This document shows, one piece after another, positions 37,834 to 52,000 of a stretch of 64,000 bases of DNA (position 1 is its first letter; each line of letters opens with the position of its first letter). The position numbers and the translations under genes were made by a program. This DNA comes from Siniperca chuatsi (Eukaryota; Chordata; Actinopteri; Centrarchiformes; Sinipercidae), in contig NC_058051.1 of assembly GCF_020085105.1 (NCBI RefSeq), positions 710,001 through 774,000 of the forward strand, written 5' to 3'. The notes under the pieces are model-generated. The model worked only from the letters and a program-made list of their open reading frames with translations, did not search any database and was not told the DNA's origin.

Positions 37834-39839
37834 CTTTACACCGGCGGAGAGACGTCACCGAACGCGTCTTTACACCGGCGGAGAGACGTCACCGAACGCG
37901 TCTTTACACCGGCGGAGAGACGTCACCGAACGCATCTTTACACCGGCGGAGAGACGTCACCGAACGCGTCTTTACACCGGCGGAGAGACGTCACCGAACG
38001 CGTCTTTACACCGGCGGAGAGACGTCACCGAACGCGTCTTTACACCGGCGGAGAGACGTCACCGAACGCGTCTTTACACCGGCGGAGAGACGTCACCGAA
38101 CGCGTCTTTACACCGGCGGAGAGACGTCACCGAACGCGTCTTTACACCGGCGGAGAGACGTCACCGAACGCGTCTTTACACCGGCGAGAGACGCGTCAAC
38201 GAGCAGCGTCTTTACCGGCGCCACCGAACTCGTCTTTACACCGGCGGAGAGACGTCACCGAACGCATCTTTAAAACCGCCACCGAACGCATCTTTAAAAC
38301 GGCGGAGAGACGTCACCTTAACGGCGCATCTTTAAAACCGTCACCGAACTCGTCTTTACACCGGCGGAGAGACGTCACCGAACGCATCTTTAAAACCGTC
38401 ACCGAACGCATCTTTAAAACCGTCACCGAACGCATCTTTAAAACCGTCACCGAACTCGTCTTTACACCGGCGGAGAGACGTCACCGAACGCGTCTTTAAA
38501 ACCGTCACCGAACGCGTCTTTAAAACCGTCACCGAACGCGTCTTTAAAACCGTCCCCGAACGCGTCTTTAAAACCGTCACCGAACGCGTCTTTAAAACCG
38601 TCACCGAACGCGTCTTTACACCGTCACCGAACGCGTCTTTACACCGTCACCGAACGCGTCTTTACACCGTCACCGAACGCGTCTTTAAAACCGTCACCGA
38701 ACGCGTCTTTAAAACCGTCACCGAACGCGTCTTTACACCGTCACCGAACGCGTCTTTACACCGTCACCGAACGCGTCTTTACACCGTCACGAACGCGTCT
38801 TTAAAACCGTCACGAACGCGTCTTTAAAACCGTCACGAACGCGTTTTTTAAAACCGTCACGAACGCGTCTTTACACCGTCACCGAACGCGTCTTTAAAAC
38901 CGTCACCGACGCGCGTTTTAAAACCGTCACCGAACGCGTCTTTAAAACCGTCACCGAGCGCGCGTCTTTTACACGTCACCGAACGCGTCTTTACACCATC
39001 ACGAACGCGTCTTTACACCATCACCGAACGCGTCTTTAAACCATCACGAACGCGTCTTTAAAACCGTCACCGAACGCGTCTTTACACCGTCACCGAACGC
39101 GTCTTTAAAACCGTCACCAACGCGCGTCTTTACACCATCACCGAACGCGTCTTTACACCATCACGAACGCGTCTTTACACCATCACCGAACGCGTCTTTA
39201 AAACCGTCACCGAACGCGTCTTTACACCGTCACCGAACGCGTCTTTAAAACCGTCACCGAACGCGTCTTTACACCATCACCGAACGCGTCTTTACACCAT
39301 CACCGAACGCGTCTTTACACCATCACCGAACGCGTCTTTAAAACCGTCACCGAACGCGTCTTTACACCATCACCGGACGCGTCTTTAAAACCGTCACCGA
39401 ACGCGTCTTTAAAACCGTCACCGAACGCGTCTTTAAAACCGTCACCGAACGCGTCTTTACACCATCACGGCGGCGACACATCACCAACGCGCGTCTTTAA
39501 CACCATCACCGAACGCGTCTTTACACCGGGCGGAGAGGCGTCACCGACGCAGCGTCTTTAACACCGTCACGAACGCGTCTTTAAAACCGTCACCAAACGC
39601 ATCTTTAAAAGTGACGTCACCGAACGCATCTTTAACCGACAGAGTGACGTCACCGAACGCATCTTTAACCGACAGAGTGACGTCACCGAACGCGTCTTTA
39701 CACCGGCGGAGAGACGTCACCGAACGCATCTTTAACCGACAGAGTGACGTCACCGAACGCGTCTTTACACCGGCGGAGTGACGTCACCGAACGCATCTTT
39801 ACACCGGCGGAGTGACGCCACCGAACGCGTCTACACCGG
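37834..39839. repeat. 2-kb CpG-rich minisatellite in the RCC2 5' region
   Basis: About 75 related units. Left block (to about 38200): a 34-bp unit containing CACCGGCGGAGAGACGTCAC followed by CGAACGCGTCTTTA. Middle: a 24-bp unit lacking GGCGGAGAGA, with AAAACCGTCACC or ACACCGTCACC or ACACCATCACC starts. Right block (39600-39835): a 33-bp unit with ACAGAGTGACGTCACCGAAC. The core CACCGAACGCGTCTTT is shared by all, and most units carry ACGCGT; the right block carries the full CRE TGACGTCA. It lies between the RCC2 coding exon 1 and the proposed leader exon, so probably in intron 1. ORFs inside it are artefacts. Confidence 0.93.
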
Positions 39840-40412
39840 ATAACGGTAAAGTTTACTATTCGTGATTTAAGTAGCCCGGGTTGCAGCTACTGTCCAGTAG
39901 CAGGCATTAAAATGGAAAATGTGGCCAATGGTGTTAAATGACGTTGCTCACTGGCTTTCTGATCAATAAGCAGCGGAAAGTGTCGCCGGACACCGGACAC
40001 CGACAGCGGACTGAAACATGTACCGGCGTCCGCCTGGCAGCTAGCCGCTAGCTTCATTACGCTAAGCGGCTAACTGCTGTCCTTTGTTCACACAACGTTA
40101 ATGGCTGGGTAGCATGCTAGCTGACATGCTAACGCACCGTACGTGAAGTTATATAGTTAGCCGCCACACAAACGAGCCAGGCAAAGTTTGTATGTGACAC
40201 AAAGACAGCAAACTGTCTTAAACCCGGACTGAAATAAGTGTTAGGTGTTTAAAGAGCGGAGTGATGGGGCTCATTAAGCTAACGTTGCCTCGCCACTGTA
40301 AGCTAACAGGCACTAAATAAAGACACGGACACTGACGTTACACGAAGCGATGCTGCTACTAAAACTTTCCCAAACCTCGTCCCTGACTGGACGCGTTTTG
40401 AGTTCAGCGTAC

Positions 40413-40650
40413 CTTCGACCTCCGCGGCGTCCAGGAGCTGTCGTTAGCGATTCGCTGAAGCGAGGACTAAACAGATGTACCGGTGATTTCCTGACTGCAG
40501 CTCTCTGTCCGTCTCCGGTTTGATTGATTTGAACAAAAGAAGCTGCAGTCTGCTTTCACACCACGTGGTTCACATTAAGCGATCGTACAGGAAACCGAGC
40601 ACTCACCGCCGCACGCGGCTGGACGCGCCGACGCGCCGGGACCGGACCGG
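40413..40650 (-). promoter_or_regulatory. rcc2: Proposed RCC2 leader exon and promoter
   Basis: On the minus strand a good donor, GTCGAAG|gtacgc, lies at 40412/40413, and the coding exon has an upstream acceptor ctcgcacag at 37530. The surrounding 39850-40850 is CpG-rich and includes (GGACC)n at 40636-40664. Start site not defined. Confidence 0.45.
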
Positions 40651-41129
40651 ACCGGACCGGACCGCGAACGCGCGGCTCGTTAAATTTAGACTTTACCGAA
40701 CGGACTCTGGCGCTGGAAACAAAACCGAACTTTTGGCTTGCAAAAAGTTGTTGCGGCACAGAAGAAAAGTTCCGCTGAGAAGAAAGAGGAAGATCACCGG
40801 AGCCCGGAACAAAGAGTGCCAACAAACAGCACGTTACGGTCCATTAAAACCTTTGATTGGAAGGATTTTTTTCATTGATTCGTCCTGATTAATCAATATG
40901 CAGATTATATGGAAATCACGCCTCTCCTCCTGCCCTCAGTACATACAGTGACAGAGGACCATAACAAACACAGAGCCGCGTTCATTGCTTCAGCTCTGCA
41001 GGTACCAGGTGTTTTACCTTAAAAACACGTGACACACCTGTAAACACAGGTCCTGGTCCACAGACTGAACCAGGACCTGTTTGGCTCGTGATCCTTCACA
41101 GACAAACACGGTCTGCTTGGCTCCACCTG

Positions 41130-41460
41130 CCACCTTACCTGGTTACTACCTGTTTATCCCTGTACTCATCTCAGTATATATATTGATTTTACTGCCTGTT
41201 CTCATTATGTATAAACATTTACTGCACAACCTGTCTACATTAATACATTTTACTATAACTCACCTGCACAGTATTATGTATTATTTTATATTATATATAT
41301 TTTATTCCTGTATTTTAGCTTTCAGCGAAGGCCCTGTTTTATGTCTGAGGTCCATGCATAATGTTTATGTATGTCTGTAAGAGCCTGAGAGACGGCTGCT
41401 TCACTGTAACTGCTGTGTTCATGACAATAAATCATAACAATAACAATAACAATAAATGAA
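41130..41460 (+). repeat. AT-rich retrotransposon-like tail
   Basis: An AT-rich stretch ending ATGACAATAAATCATAACAA with CAATAA copies, resembling a LINE 3' end. Weak call. Confidence 0.35.
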
Positions 41461-43009
41461 CTTGACGTCCTCGGTTCCACAAAAACGTGATTTTTCCCCT
41501 CTGAACTTCTCAGATGCTTCAACTGAAATAACTGTTTCGGTCTCAAAGAGAAACATGGTCCAACATCTCACAAAAGATGCAAAAAGTCAATGAGAGACAC
41601 TTAAAAAGAGTTCAACAGAAAATAAACCAGGAGGAAGAAATGAGCCATGGTTTGATTTGACAAACTGAAAAGTCCTGATTTGACAGAGCTGAGAGTTGCA
41701 GCTGTTTGTTCCAGATGTGTGGAGCATAAAACCTGAACGCTGACCGAGAGCAGACCTGATCCCAGACCACCTGAGAGGTCTGGTCCATAAGAAACGCAGT
41801 CCCTCAGACAGTCTCAGCCCGTTACAAATAACCAGACTGGACAAACCGATTAACCAGGAAGTGCTTTTACAGGAAAAATGACTCCAACCATCAAAATAGC
41901 TGCCAGTTAATCTTCTGTCAATCGATGAATTGATTAATCGACTCATCGTTTCTGCACTTGTATAAACTGTTGGAACAAAACATCAGATTTTATAAACTCT
42001 CCATGTGTTCGGTGTGGAAGTGCAGGAGCATGCCCAGCACTCGGGCATTTCTCTGGGGTCTGATGATCCTGGTCCTGGTGTCGATGACTGATGCCTCTCA
42101 GGAAGGCAGGACTCTGATCTCACCTTTGAAACGGTTTATCATGTGGATTTCTCCCAGAATAAGATCCAGATCTGCTGGAGGTGCTTCCAGCTTCGTCTCT
42201 GACCTGAGATCTGTCAGCTGAGCTGTTTGTTCCTGGGAGTTTCCCTGTAGTGAAATAAGCTATATATTGCCATTTAGTTTCAATATAAGACTCCTGCACA
42301 CTGTCCATCCCTTGAACTCTTGAACTTTATTGACACAACGTTTCAGACAGACAAACAGCAGCTGGGCCGAACAACGGGAGGATCCACAGACACTGCAGGG
42401 CTTCACCTACAACAACATCTTCAGGTAGGAGAAGCCACTGGGATTATTTATAATCTGATCTGTTATAATTTACGGTTGACTGTGGGCATTGTGTTCTGCT
42501 GCTGGAATAAAAACACGCCTCTTCACTTTGATTTTAATGTAACGTGGAAAACAATGTCGTTTAACAAAAGTTTTCTTATTTTTAATTTAAGCATCGACTT
42601 CTTTAAGTCTGCAGACTTTCTCCGTCACAATCTGATCAAATACGGAACAAAAGGAAGTAAGTAAACTTTATTTATACTTCACATGTAACACACGGTGCTT
42701 CACAGCTACAAAAAGGAAACAGACTACATACAATAATACTTAAATTATACACACAGAAACACACACACCACAGAAACTACTACTGTTAGAGGCCAGGTCA
42801 GCTGTAAGACCAGGTGACTCTTTCACTTTGAAAACAAACTATTTTAATAAAGTTTTTCCAACTCAAATGTTCAGAAAGCAAATAAGCGTCTGAGCTGGAA
42901 CAAGTGACTGATTACATTATTGAGCAGTAATTTATCTACTACAGCCTCTCTGTCTCGCTCCTGCGGCGAGTCAGGTGATGTTTCCATGGTAACTGAAGTC
43001 CTGAGCTGG
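41460..43009. other. Spacer between RCC2 and the cyclase gene
   Basis: No exon recognised. 41587-41950 looks like an old repeat, including the ATCGA-type segment at 41900-41945. The 3' UTR of the minus-strand cyclase gene should occupy the part nearest 43009; a TTTATT (AATAAA on its strand) is at about 42668. Confidence 0.3.
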
Positions 43010-46000
43010 TTACAGGTGGTGGTTGGAGCCAGGCAGCAGGTCAGGTTTGTGCCCACTGCTGCTCCCACGCTGGCTGGGCAGAGGACTCTCATCTCCCCCC
43101 TGCAGCCCCCCAATCATGGAGCCCAGGGTACTGTGGCTGCCGCCGCAGGGCTCCACCTGCGCCGCCACGCTCAGGCCAGGCCTGTCTGTCCGAGGCGGCG
43201 GCGGCGTTTGGTTCAACACTGAGGAGGGAAGGGAGACGGGGGTGGTGGCGTTCTCACTGAGGCTCTGCACTGTCACTGATGACTGGCACAGAGGTACGTA
43301 TGTGAGGTAAATTCATCACATATACATAGACACAGATGACATTCAATTCATTTTCTATCAAAAACACAAAGATTGAAGGTTCACATGTTATATTTTGCTG
43401 GTGGCAAACTTCTGTAGAGGCAGTGTCACTGGGCGGAGCCGTCCAACCACATCTAACCTTTAGCTAAAGCGGCGTCTCTGGGTTAGGGAGGGTGACTACA
43501 ATGATTTCATTCTTTTATCTATCACACTGGCATTCAGCATCTGCAGGCTGGCTAACAAGCTCAGCTTGACTAGTCGTAATCCATTTCCATCTCTTGAGAT
43601 TTGGACATTGCATCACTCGAATGAAGGAGAATGTTGAGAACATGAACTCACCAGATAGTGGGCAACCTCCTTATCAGTTTATAAGGTGTGTGTGTGGGGG
43701 GGGATCTGTGAGGAGAGGTGCAAAGTAACGATAACACGCGATTTACTCAAATCAGTGATGGCGCAGAATGTCTCGCTGAAGGCTGGAAGCTATATTATAT
43801 CAGTAAATCAATGGTAGCGTACTTTCTGTAGCTCTCGTTCCTCTGCAGCAGGGGTGCACACATCCGATGCACCAGATCAGCGCTGGCGCCGACCTTTAGG
43901 TGGATCGTGTACCATAACATGACCGAGCCACATCAAATACAGCTGCTGTCATAAACTACAATGTTTCAGCTCTCAGTTCATGCGGTTTTTAGTGTCTCAG
44001 CAATGCTGTCCTTGTGTTACTTTACACAAAATGGCCCCAATGAGCAGTGAACACACACACACACACACTACCAGGGCAGCCAGGGCAACCTGATGAGAAG
44101 TGGACTACTGGAACAAGACATTCATGGACTAGAGCAGACGTCCAAGAGCGTCAGGCACGAGGAGCTGGACAGCACCGGGCCCCGACGTGATCCACACCTG
44201 CTGGCTGAAGAAACTAACTGCGCTCCACGAACGCCGGGCAGCACGAATGAGCCATCTGCTGATGGATGGGACCCTCCCAACTACCGGCCAATAACCTGCC
44301 TCTGCACAGCACGGGAGCTCCTGTCAGGCATCGCAGCGGCTGAGACGAGTAGGCACATGGCCCCGAGAGGAACTGGTAGTAATACCAGGGGAGCCGAGCA
44401 CCAGCTCACTCGAGGCTGCCAGACCAGCAGACCGACCTGTGCACCGCCTGGATTCAAGAGGAAGGAACACGAGAAGCTCGAAAAATACCAAGAGCTGAAA
44501 GACACACACAGATTTTAATATGGGACAGAGAGCGCTGGTTTCAGCAGGCACCCTGACTTGAGGTATCAGAAGAGAAGAGTCGGACCAGTGCTTTGACCTA
44601 GTTCTTAACACAAACTATGAGTCAGTAATAAGATTTCCTACCATCTGGTGATTGTGTGTTTTCAACATTCTTCCCAAAACTAAAATGTCCAGTTTCCAGG
44701 AGACTGCGATCAAGGATCAGGGCTACCTGAAGGCTACCTGAAGGCTACCCTGCAGGCTAACCTGAAGGCTACCCTGCAGGCTAACCTGCAGGTAAACTGC
44801 AGGTCAACAGCAGAAACAAATGGAGGGAAGTGAGATTGGAGGGAAATGGTTTGGTAGCATTAAGATGCTCAGTTGCCAACGTTAAACCCAGTGTTGGGAT
44901 ATAAACTTGTGCAAGTGACACTTAGTGAAACTGCAGGAATATTTATGCCACGTTCACGTCACATGGGACGGACGGTAGCGACATGCAGTAAGAAAAAAGT
45001 TAAATATGAGGAAGAATAAAGGACACTTCAGTGAATTTCTAGCTTGTGTACAAGTAGAGAATAAAACAGGCAGACGGTGAGTTATTTGAAGCCAACAACA
45101 AACTACAGGACAGGGACAAACGTTCTGGCTCCTCTAATGACAAACATCTGGAAAACTGAACCAGTTCAACTCACATTGCCCACAGAGACCTCGCTGCCGG
45201 CCACCGTCTTCTTCTTCCTGGCCTTGTTGGGATTCCAGTGACAAACCAGGCTGTCGTTCTGCACGCTGTAGTTCTTATGGCCAATCAGCCAGTACGTGTT
45301 CATCTTGCCTTTACCCTGGCAGCAGGAGGAACGACACCAGAGAGGAACAGTGACTACCAGAGGTTACTGTTAAAGACAAGTCCAACTTAAAAAGGGTCTC
45401 ACCCAAATTACAAAAACTACCAACAGCACTGCAGGTAAGACATCCAGATGGTTTTGGTTTCAGATCTCTGAGAAATCTGCCGCCACCGAAAACATTCTCT
45501 GAAACCTGGCAAAATAAGACCTGAACTATACGCATGTAGACAGTTCTTGGGCTGTGTGAGGAGACGCTGTGTGTGGGTTTGGGTGGACAGACCCTTTAAC
45601 TCTGTAAACTTGGTTTTGACTGAGCCACAGTACGAGGTGAGGTTTTAGTCTTTATTGCAGATGTATGTTTTCATCCGACTGTGGAGCGAATTTGATATGA
45701 ACCTTTAAAATTTACATCCACAATAAAAGTAAATGGCTTCCTGGATGTAACAACAAACCTAAGGTTTCATTTCACGGCACGTCTGGGATCTCTTACCTTA
45801 ATCTCAATCTCTCCTCGAAGCTGCAGCTCGTAGGCGTTGTCTTTGATCAGAGCCAAGTAGGTTTCTGAGCTGGTGTGGATTCTCTGAGCTGACACACAAA
45901 CACACAAATAATCAATTCTGTAACACACAACTGAGGTTTGGCCAACGTCGAGCTAAGCATGGATCTCAGCGCTGTCCTTGTTTTCCAAATTCAAATTTAA

Positions 46001-49000
46001 AGTTTTCAAGGATCTGTATGCAACAAAGGTTAAAGCCCTTCTGAGTTTGACTCTGCAAATACCTTTTTTGGATCAAACCACTGGGAGACGCCAGTCAAGT
46101 CCTACATGTACGGGCTCAAACATCTAGTTTCCACTGTCGCTGTGTTTGTGCGAGGTGTGTCGCCCTGCACGCACACAGATGTGTGTGTTTGTGTGTCTAG
46201 GTGCACATACGCAGGCTGGTGGACTCCATTCTGGACGCCGTGTTGACCGTGTCTCCGAACAGACAGTATCTTGGCATCTTGTAGCCCACTATTCCCGCCA
46301 CACACGGACCTTTAGAGCCAGGAGAAAAACAGCTGTGCTTCACTCTGCTGCAAGAAGTCCAATACATCCCACAATGCAACAGGGCTGGAGAAAGCTGAAG
46401 CCTTCCCAGTAAAATAGATTCAAATACAAAATTCAAGTCTAAATAAAAAGACTGCAGCCATGCTAGCAGCTCTGTGAGGCTGTACGTAGACACAGCGGTG
46501 CTACATGCTAACAGCAGCATGCTTACATGCTCACAGTGACAATGCTAACATGCTGATGTTTAGCTAACAGAATATAACAGAATAATGCTAAATATATATA
46601 TTAACTATTGTAATTAAAGCCTCTCCAACCAGTAAATGAGTTTAAATCAGCAGAAATGCATTTATCTCTAAACAGCTGCTCTATTCTGGATGGAAAGTTT
46701 CCCTGCTGCCTCTGATTGATTGTTTCAGAGCGATGAGACCAGTGACGTGATTGGTTGAGAGTGTACTTATTAATCACCACGTTTGACACTTTCACAGACA
46801 CGAACCAAAACTGATCGATGTCCCTATCGGTCCCTGCACAGGTGATCGGTTCGTGTTGGCGGCACAGACCTGAGCCTCCTCTCACCTGTGTGGATGCCGG
46901 CTCGGAGCTGCAGCCTGTGGTTGGGCATGTGAGGGATGGAGACCTGTCTGACGGCTGCTACCAGATCCAGCGCCATCTTGGCGATCTCGTCGGCATGCCT
47001 GTCCCCGTTCCTCTCAGGCAGGCCGCTCACCACCATGTATGCATCCCCGATCGTCTCCACCTGGTTTCATAGTTTGAAACACTGAATTATCCCGGGAAGA
47101 TACGTGGACCAATCAGGGAATGACTCGCACTTCTCAAGCTAACTGAGAAGAAAATAAAACATGGCTTAAAAGGCTAAAAGCGGTTGGCATGTATGTAGGC
47201 CTGTGCAGCTGAGTTACTGCTTTCCATCTGTTTTGTTTGGGAGCTTTAAAAACAGATAATTTAGTATCTTTAAATTGGACAGTTTTCATGCAACAAAATC
47301 TAAATTCTGCAAAGCGTCACTCTTATTACGGTGAATAATTCATATTTTAACCTTCCAAAATCACATTTTTTTAGTTATTTACAAATGATAAATATACTAT
47401 CAGATTGTGGAAGAGGAGTCTGGTAGTGAGGACGCAGAGGGAAACTCTGAGCAATATGCTGTAACAGAAGCGACAGCAGCTTGTGCTGAGGGGGCGTCAC
47501 ACGCCGGATCTATTTCTTGATGAACAACAGGCGGGTGCAGCGACTGTGCACTGTGACTGAACCGCGTCAGAAGATGGAGCAAATGCAGAACATTTGTCAT
47601 CACGTGATCAGTCTGATCAGACCAGTAATCAGCTGATCAATCTATAGACACACTGAGTGCTCACATGGGTGAGAATGAACACATGACTAACGTTAACGAT
47701 GGCTCTGGTGCGCTGAAGTGTCCCGATAAGCCATGTTAGTGAGCCGGCACGCACAGCACCAGCACCCTGCCACTGCTACAATTAAATGGATATTAATTAC
47801 GCCTGTGACGTTTTTCCCATATAGTCGTCTTCTCAGGCAGAGCTCACTTCTAAGCTGTGTATCACCCGCAACAAGTGCCACCATTTTCCCCCTCTACAAA
47901 TGCAGACATTGGACAGGCTGCAGAAAACATTGAACAGATGTTAATATGTGCTGCATGTAACAATAAATGCAGGTCTTCGGTGTGGTGTCAGCGGTGCCTG
48001 CAGGCGGAGGACCAGAGAGGCTCAGCTGCAGCTCATCAGACTAATTAGCAGTCTGAGCAACAGGCCGGTAGCCACATCTCTGTCTCTGCTGCAGGCTGAG
48101 GCCGGGCTGCAGGCGTACACACAGCAACCGAAGCAAAGGTCACCTGGAGACGAGCTGCTGTTTGTGTTACATTTAGACAAATCTAAACCCCTCCCCTCCT
48201 TCGACCCTCTGAGCGTGTGCCACTGTTTTCACCAAATGTTAAAGGAAAGAAGTGCTGACTGTTAAACTTTAAGGTAAAGTCGGTGCGTGAACTGTCTGTG
48301 TGTGTGCTGACATTTCGCTGTTACCTTGTAGACGTTGTAGGAGTCGATGCGAGTGTCAAAGCACATGTAGAGGTTGTTGAGCATCTCCACCACTTGCAGA
48401 GGAGTACAGGACGCAGAGATGGAGGTGAAGCCCACGATGTCGGAGAAAAAGATGGTCACCTGGGACAACGTGGAGAGAAGTGACTCCATCAGTGTGCAGC
48501 ATTATTGCTTGTACTGGACAGACATGCACAGTTTATTAGGTCCACCTAGCTAAAACCAATGCAGTCTACAATCCTACAGTAAATCTCAGTAACAGATACA
48601 CTTCCATTATTTTGTCCCCCCCATTTATATCAATGAGAGCGGGCTAAAAAACAGAAACCCCTCTCTGTATAACAGAGTTCAGCAGCAGCTGAACTACATC
48701 CTCTATAATGGAGTTGAGTCAACTCGTCTCTACAACCGTTTCAGCACAAACGCTGTAACCTTCGTCGGTAGCACGAGTCACATGCGCTGCGTCCCTCGGG
48801 GCTCAGGAAGTTTTACTTTTCCACTCGGTTTGGAACAAAAAGGAGAATCGATGGGTCTTAAATCTTCTTTCCAGAATACTCCAGAGCTCCAAATCAATGA
48901 GCCCGTGGTCCTGTTCAGTAACCCCCCTCCCCTCCCCTCCCCTCCCCACGCAGAGTGCTTTTGGTACAGCTGCTTCAAACCTCTTCAATAAGCCAGACGC

Positions 49001-52000
49001 AATTTTCACAAATATAACTTGTTTTATCTCCTGATGAATATGGAACAGGGCAATTATAGGTAATTACACCAACAATAGCAACAAAGGCAGCAAACGCACA
49101 CATGCATTCATCGCGTTTGCAGATCTCGCAGCGGTAGCCTCCTCGCAGCAGCAGCCCACACCCCTCGCCACACTGGAAGCTCTCAATTTGTTTGGTTAAA
49201 TGTTAAAAGTGAACGTGGGGGCTTTACTGCCTTATCTGTCTTCAACTGTCTGTTTCTACCATTTGCCTTAAAGGTTTGCATTCAGTTTGTGTTGTAGGTG
49301 TTGTTTTGTGGCTTGTTTCCCTCATGGACATTTAAAAGTCAAATGCAATGCCATTTAACATGTTTAAAATAGAGTAACAGCTGATGAATTGGCATAAATA
49401 ATGAATGCTTTTCCAAAGTTTAAATTAAACTGATCAGGTGTGTTACTGCTGTGACTCAGCTACAATCATTTATCTTTTCTGAGCTGAATGTAATAACCGT
49501 CAGGACAAGCTGTCAGGATTCAGCTGTTGTTTTCCCCCTCTACCTGTCTACCTGTCTGTGTGTGCGGACTGGTCTGGGCGTGCTGCTCATAACCAATCAA
49601 GACCACGCAGTATTTCACCCCGGCTCTCCTCTCCGGTCTTTGCCAGATTGTTCGGTGCACTTCAGCGGTACTAAGCCCAAGGCGACCTCAGGGTGGAGGC
49701 CCATGGTGTGCCCGACCCGACCCAGACCCAGACCCAGACCCTGCTTCTGCCGACAGGTCCTGCTTTTGGGTCTCCAGAGCGTGAAACACAACACAAACAA
49801 CGTGATTGGCTGCTTAGGGATTGATTAAAGTATATCTGCTGTCAGAAAAATTAAGAGTTGATTCACTTTTTTATGACATAATTTTTAATCATGTCTAGTC
49901 ACTCCGAGTCAAAAGGCTAAAGTCCAAGTGAACTCTGGAGTCACTGGTGGAAAAGTCTTTTTCTTATTTTGTCTAAGTCATCAGCTCGTGACTCGAGTCA
50001 GATCCTTGAGTCCACATCATGTGACTCAAAGCCACACCTGTTGGAGGGAGTGCTTACAAAGTGAACAGGTTTGTTGAGGCGTTTCTAGTCTTGAATCATC
50101 CAGTTTAGGGTTTGCTGAGCACGAATGTTTATTTTCTGATTTTCTGAGAACACCCTACTCCGCGCTTTATTTAAAACACAAGGGGCTGCATTGGTGGGGG
50201 CGGGTTTCAGGTACCGGCGAGACGATGAAATGTGATCCACGACGTCCAGTTTGAGTAACACATCCATGAGTCGGAAGCCTGGTCAGATGCCAAAACACAG
50301 CACAGTGCTTTATATTAATGAGTGGAATAAGTTTCATATCAGATAAACATGCATGCGTGTCTTTGATTGGCTTTGGGGGAAAAGTCGAGTCGGGTTCAAC
50401 TTTTGTGCTGGATGAGCTTGTATTTTTAGTCCGAGCCCTGCAGCGCCAACACAGCGACCTACCTTCCGCAGGTGGAGAGTCTGTCTGCACATCTTCATAC
50501 AGGAGCTAGTAAACAAATGGCTGCATTCATGTAGCGCTTTACGATTTGGATGCTGACCGGGACCGGGAGCAGTTTGGGTTATTATTTTTGCTGATACGTC
50601 GTGAACTCGAGGGCATTACCGCCCCGAGCTCTTGTTCACGTTTCGCGCTGCTGCAGAAAGAACTTTACAAAGTCGTCGCCCCGACCAGATTTCAGCGCCT
50701 GAGGCTCAGCGGAGCCTGGCGGCAGGAAGTGACTGACTGTTGAAACTAGAAATGAAAGATGCAAGATGAAACATGATTCGTCAACTGCATAACCAGTTTC
50801 TCATCTCTAAGTTATTTTGAAACTGGTTTTGCATAAATAGTTTAGGTTTAGTTTGGCTGCCTTCTCCAAGGCAAAGACCAGTGACGGGCCAGCGAGTAGC
50901 CCGTTGGTGAAAAGGGTCTGAGCACCAGCAGTCGTCTGCTGCTTCACCCGTCCTGGGCGAACGCCTGCTTCGACCGCACTAAACCACAGCGAGAGAAGCA
51001 CAAATGATTACACCAACCTTTTCATAGCTCTCGGCCTTGACGTGTTTTTGCTGGCGGAGCTGCTTGGCGACTGACTTGGGCAGCATTTGGTGCAGCAGAT
51101 CCTCGGCCAGCTGCCTCTGGCGCTTCAGGTCCTCGGTCTTCTCCTTCAAGCTCTGGGCGTAGTTCTGTATCCACTCGGTCATCAGCTTGAAAGAGAATAT
51201 CGCCACCGGGTATATGAGGCAGGCGATGGCCAGCAGGCAGACCCTCACACTGAGGCCCGAAGACACGGATCGAGACGCCAACCTGAGAGCCGGCGCCGCA
51301 CGATCAAACAAGCACTGCTGAGCGTTCGTCAGAGCCTGAACTGCGGCGTCGGACCCAGACAGGAGCTCCGTCCCAGCTCCGGAGATCTGCCACAGACGCG
51401 TGTCAAAAATCCAGGAATGTTTTACACTCTGGCTCGAGTTCAACTTGAGGTCTACGTTCTCCAACCAGCAGCCGTTCAGTCGCTCCGCCGTAACCCTGGC
51501 AAAGCCGAGGTAGCTCAGCACGTAAGTCCACTTGTACTGGAAGCCGGTGTGAGCCGCCAGGTGGGGGAAGTCCATCAGCTGGTGGTTGAGCTCTATGAAC
51601 GCGACCAGAAGTCTTGCAGACAGCACATCTCCCCAGTTAGGATTGTGGTGGACTTTGGCTAAAGTATCTTCGACCGTACCCCACATGTCGAGAAGTCTTC
51701 CGATGGCCAGGGAGTAAGCTACCGTACCGTTTTCACTCGTGCCGTTTGTGTCCAACGAAGCGTTTGGAAATCCTTGAACGCTCCTCCTCATCTCCTGGCA
51801 AAATCCGGCCAGCTCAATACCGCAAGGGAGGCCGTGGCTGTCCCCCGCCATTTCACCGCACGGATGACCGAACGCGGGAAACGCGACCTCTGAAAAAGTT
51901 GCCTCCAGTGTCTCGTTGCCCACGTCTTTGGTAAATAAACGCCTCATCTTCTGAAGCTTAGCGACGAGCTGCAGGATAGCCGTCGTCCTGCACGACGTCA

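Noticed and set aside
37809-39753. ORFs of 154, 82 and 70 codons, and the possibility of a CRISPR array
   Set aside because: The ORFs are frame-open readings of the minisatellite. Units are contiguous with no unique spacers and the region is in a vertebrate gene, so it is not CRISPR.
42320-42664. A 114-codon plus-strand ORF
   Set aside because: First codon is not ATG, composition is intergenic-like, and no protein motif or splice partner is visible.
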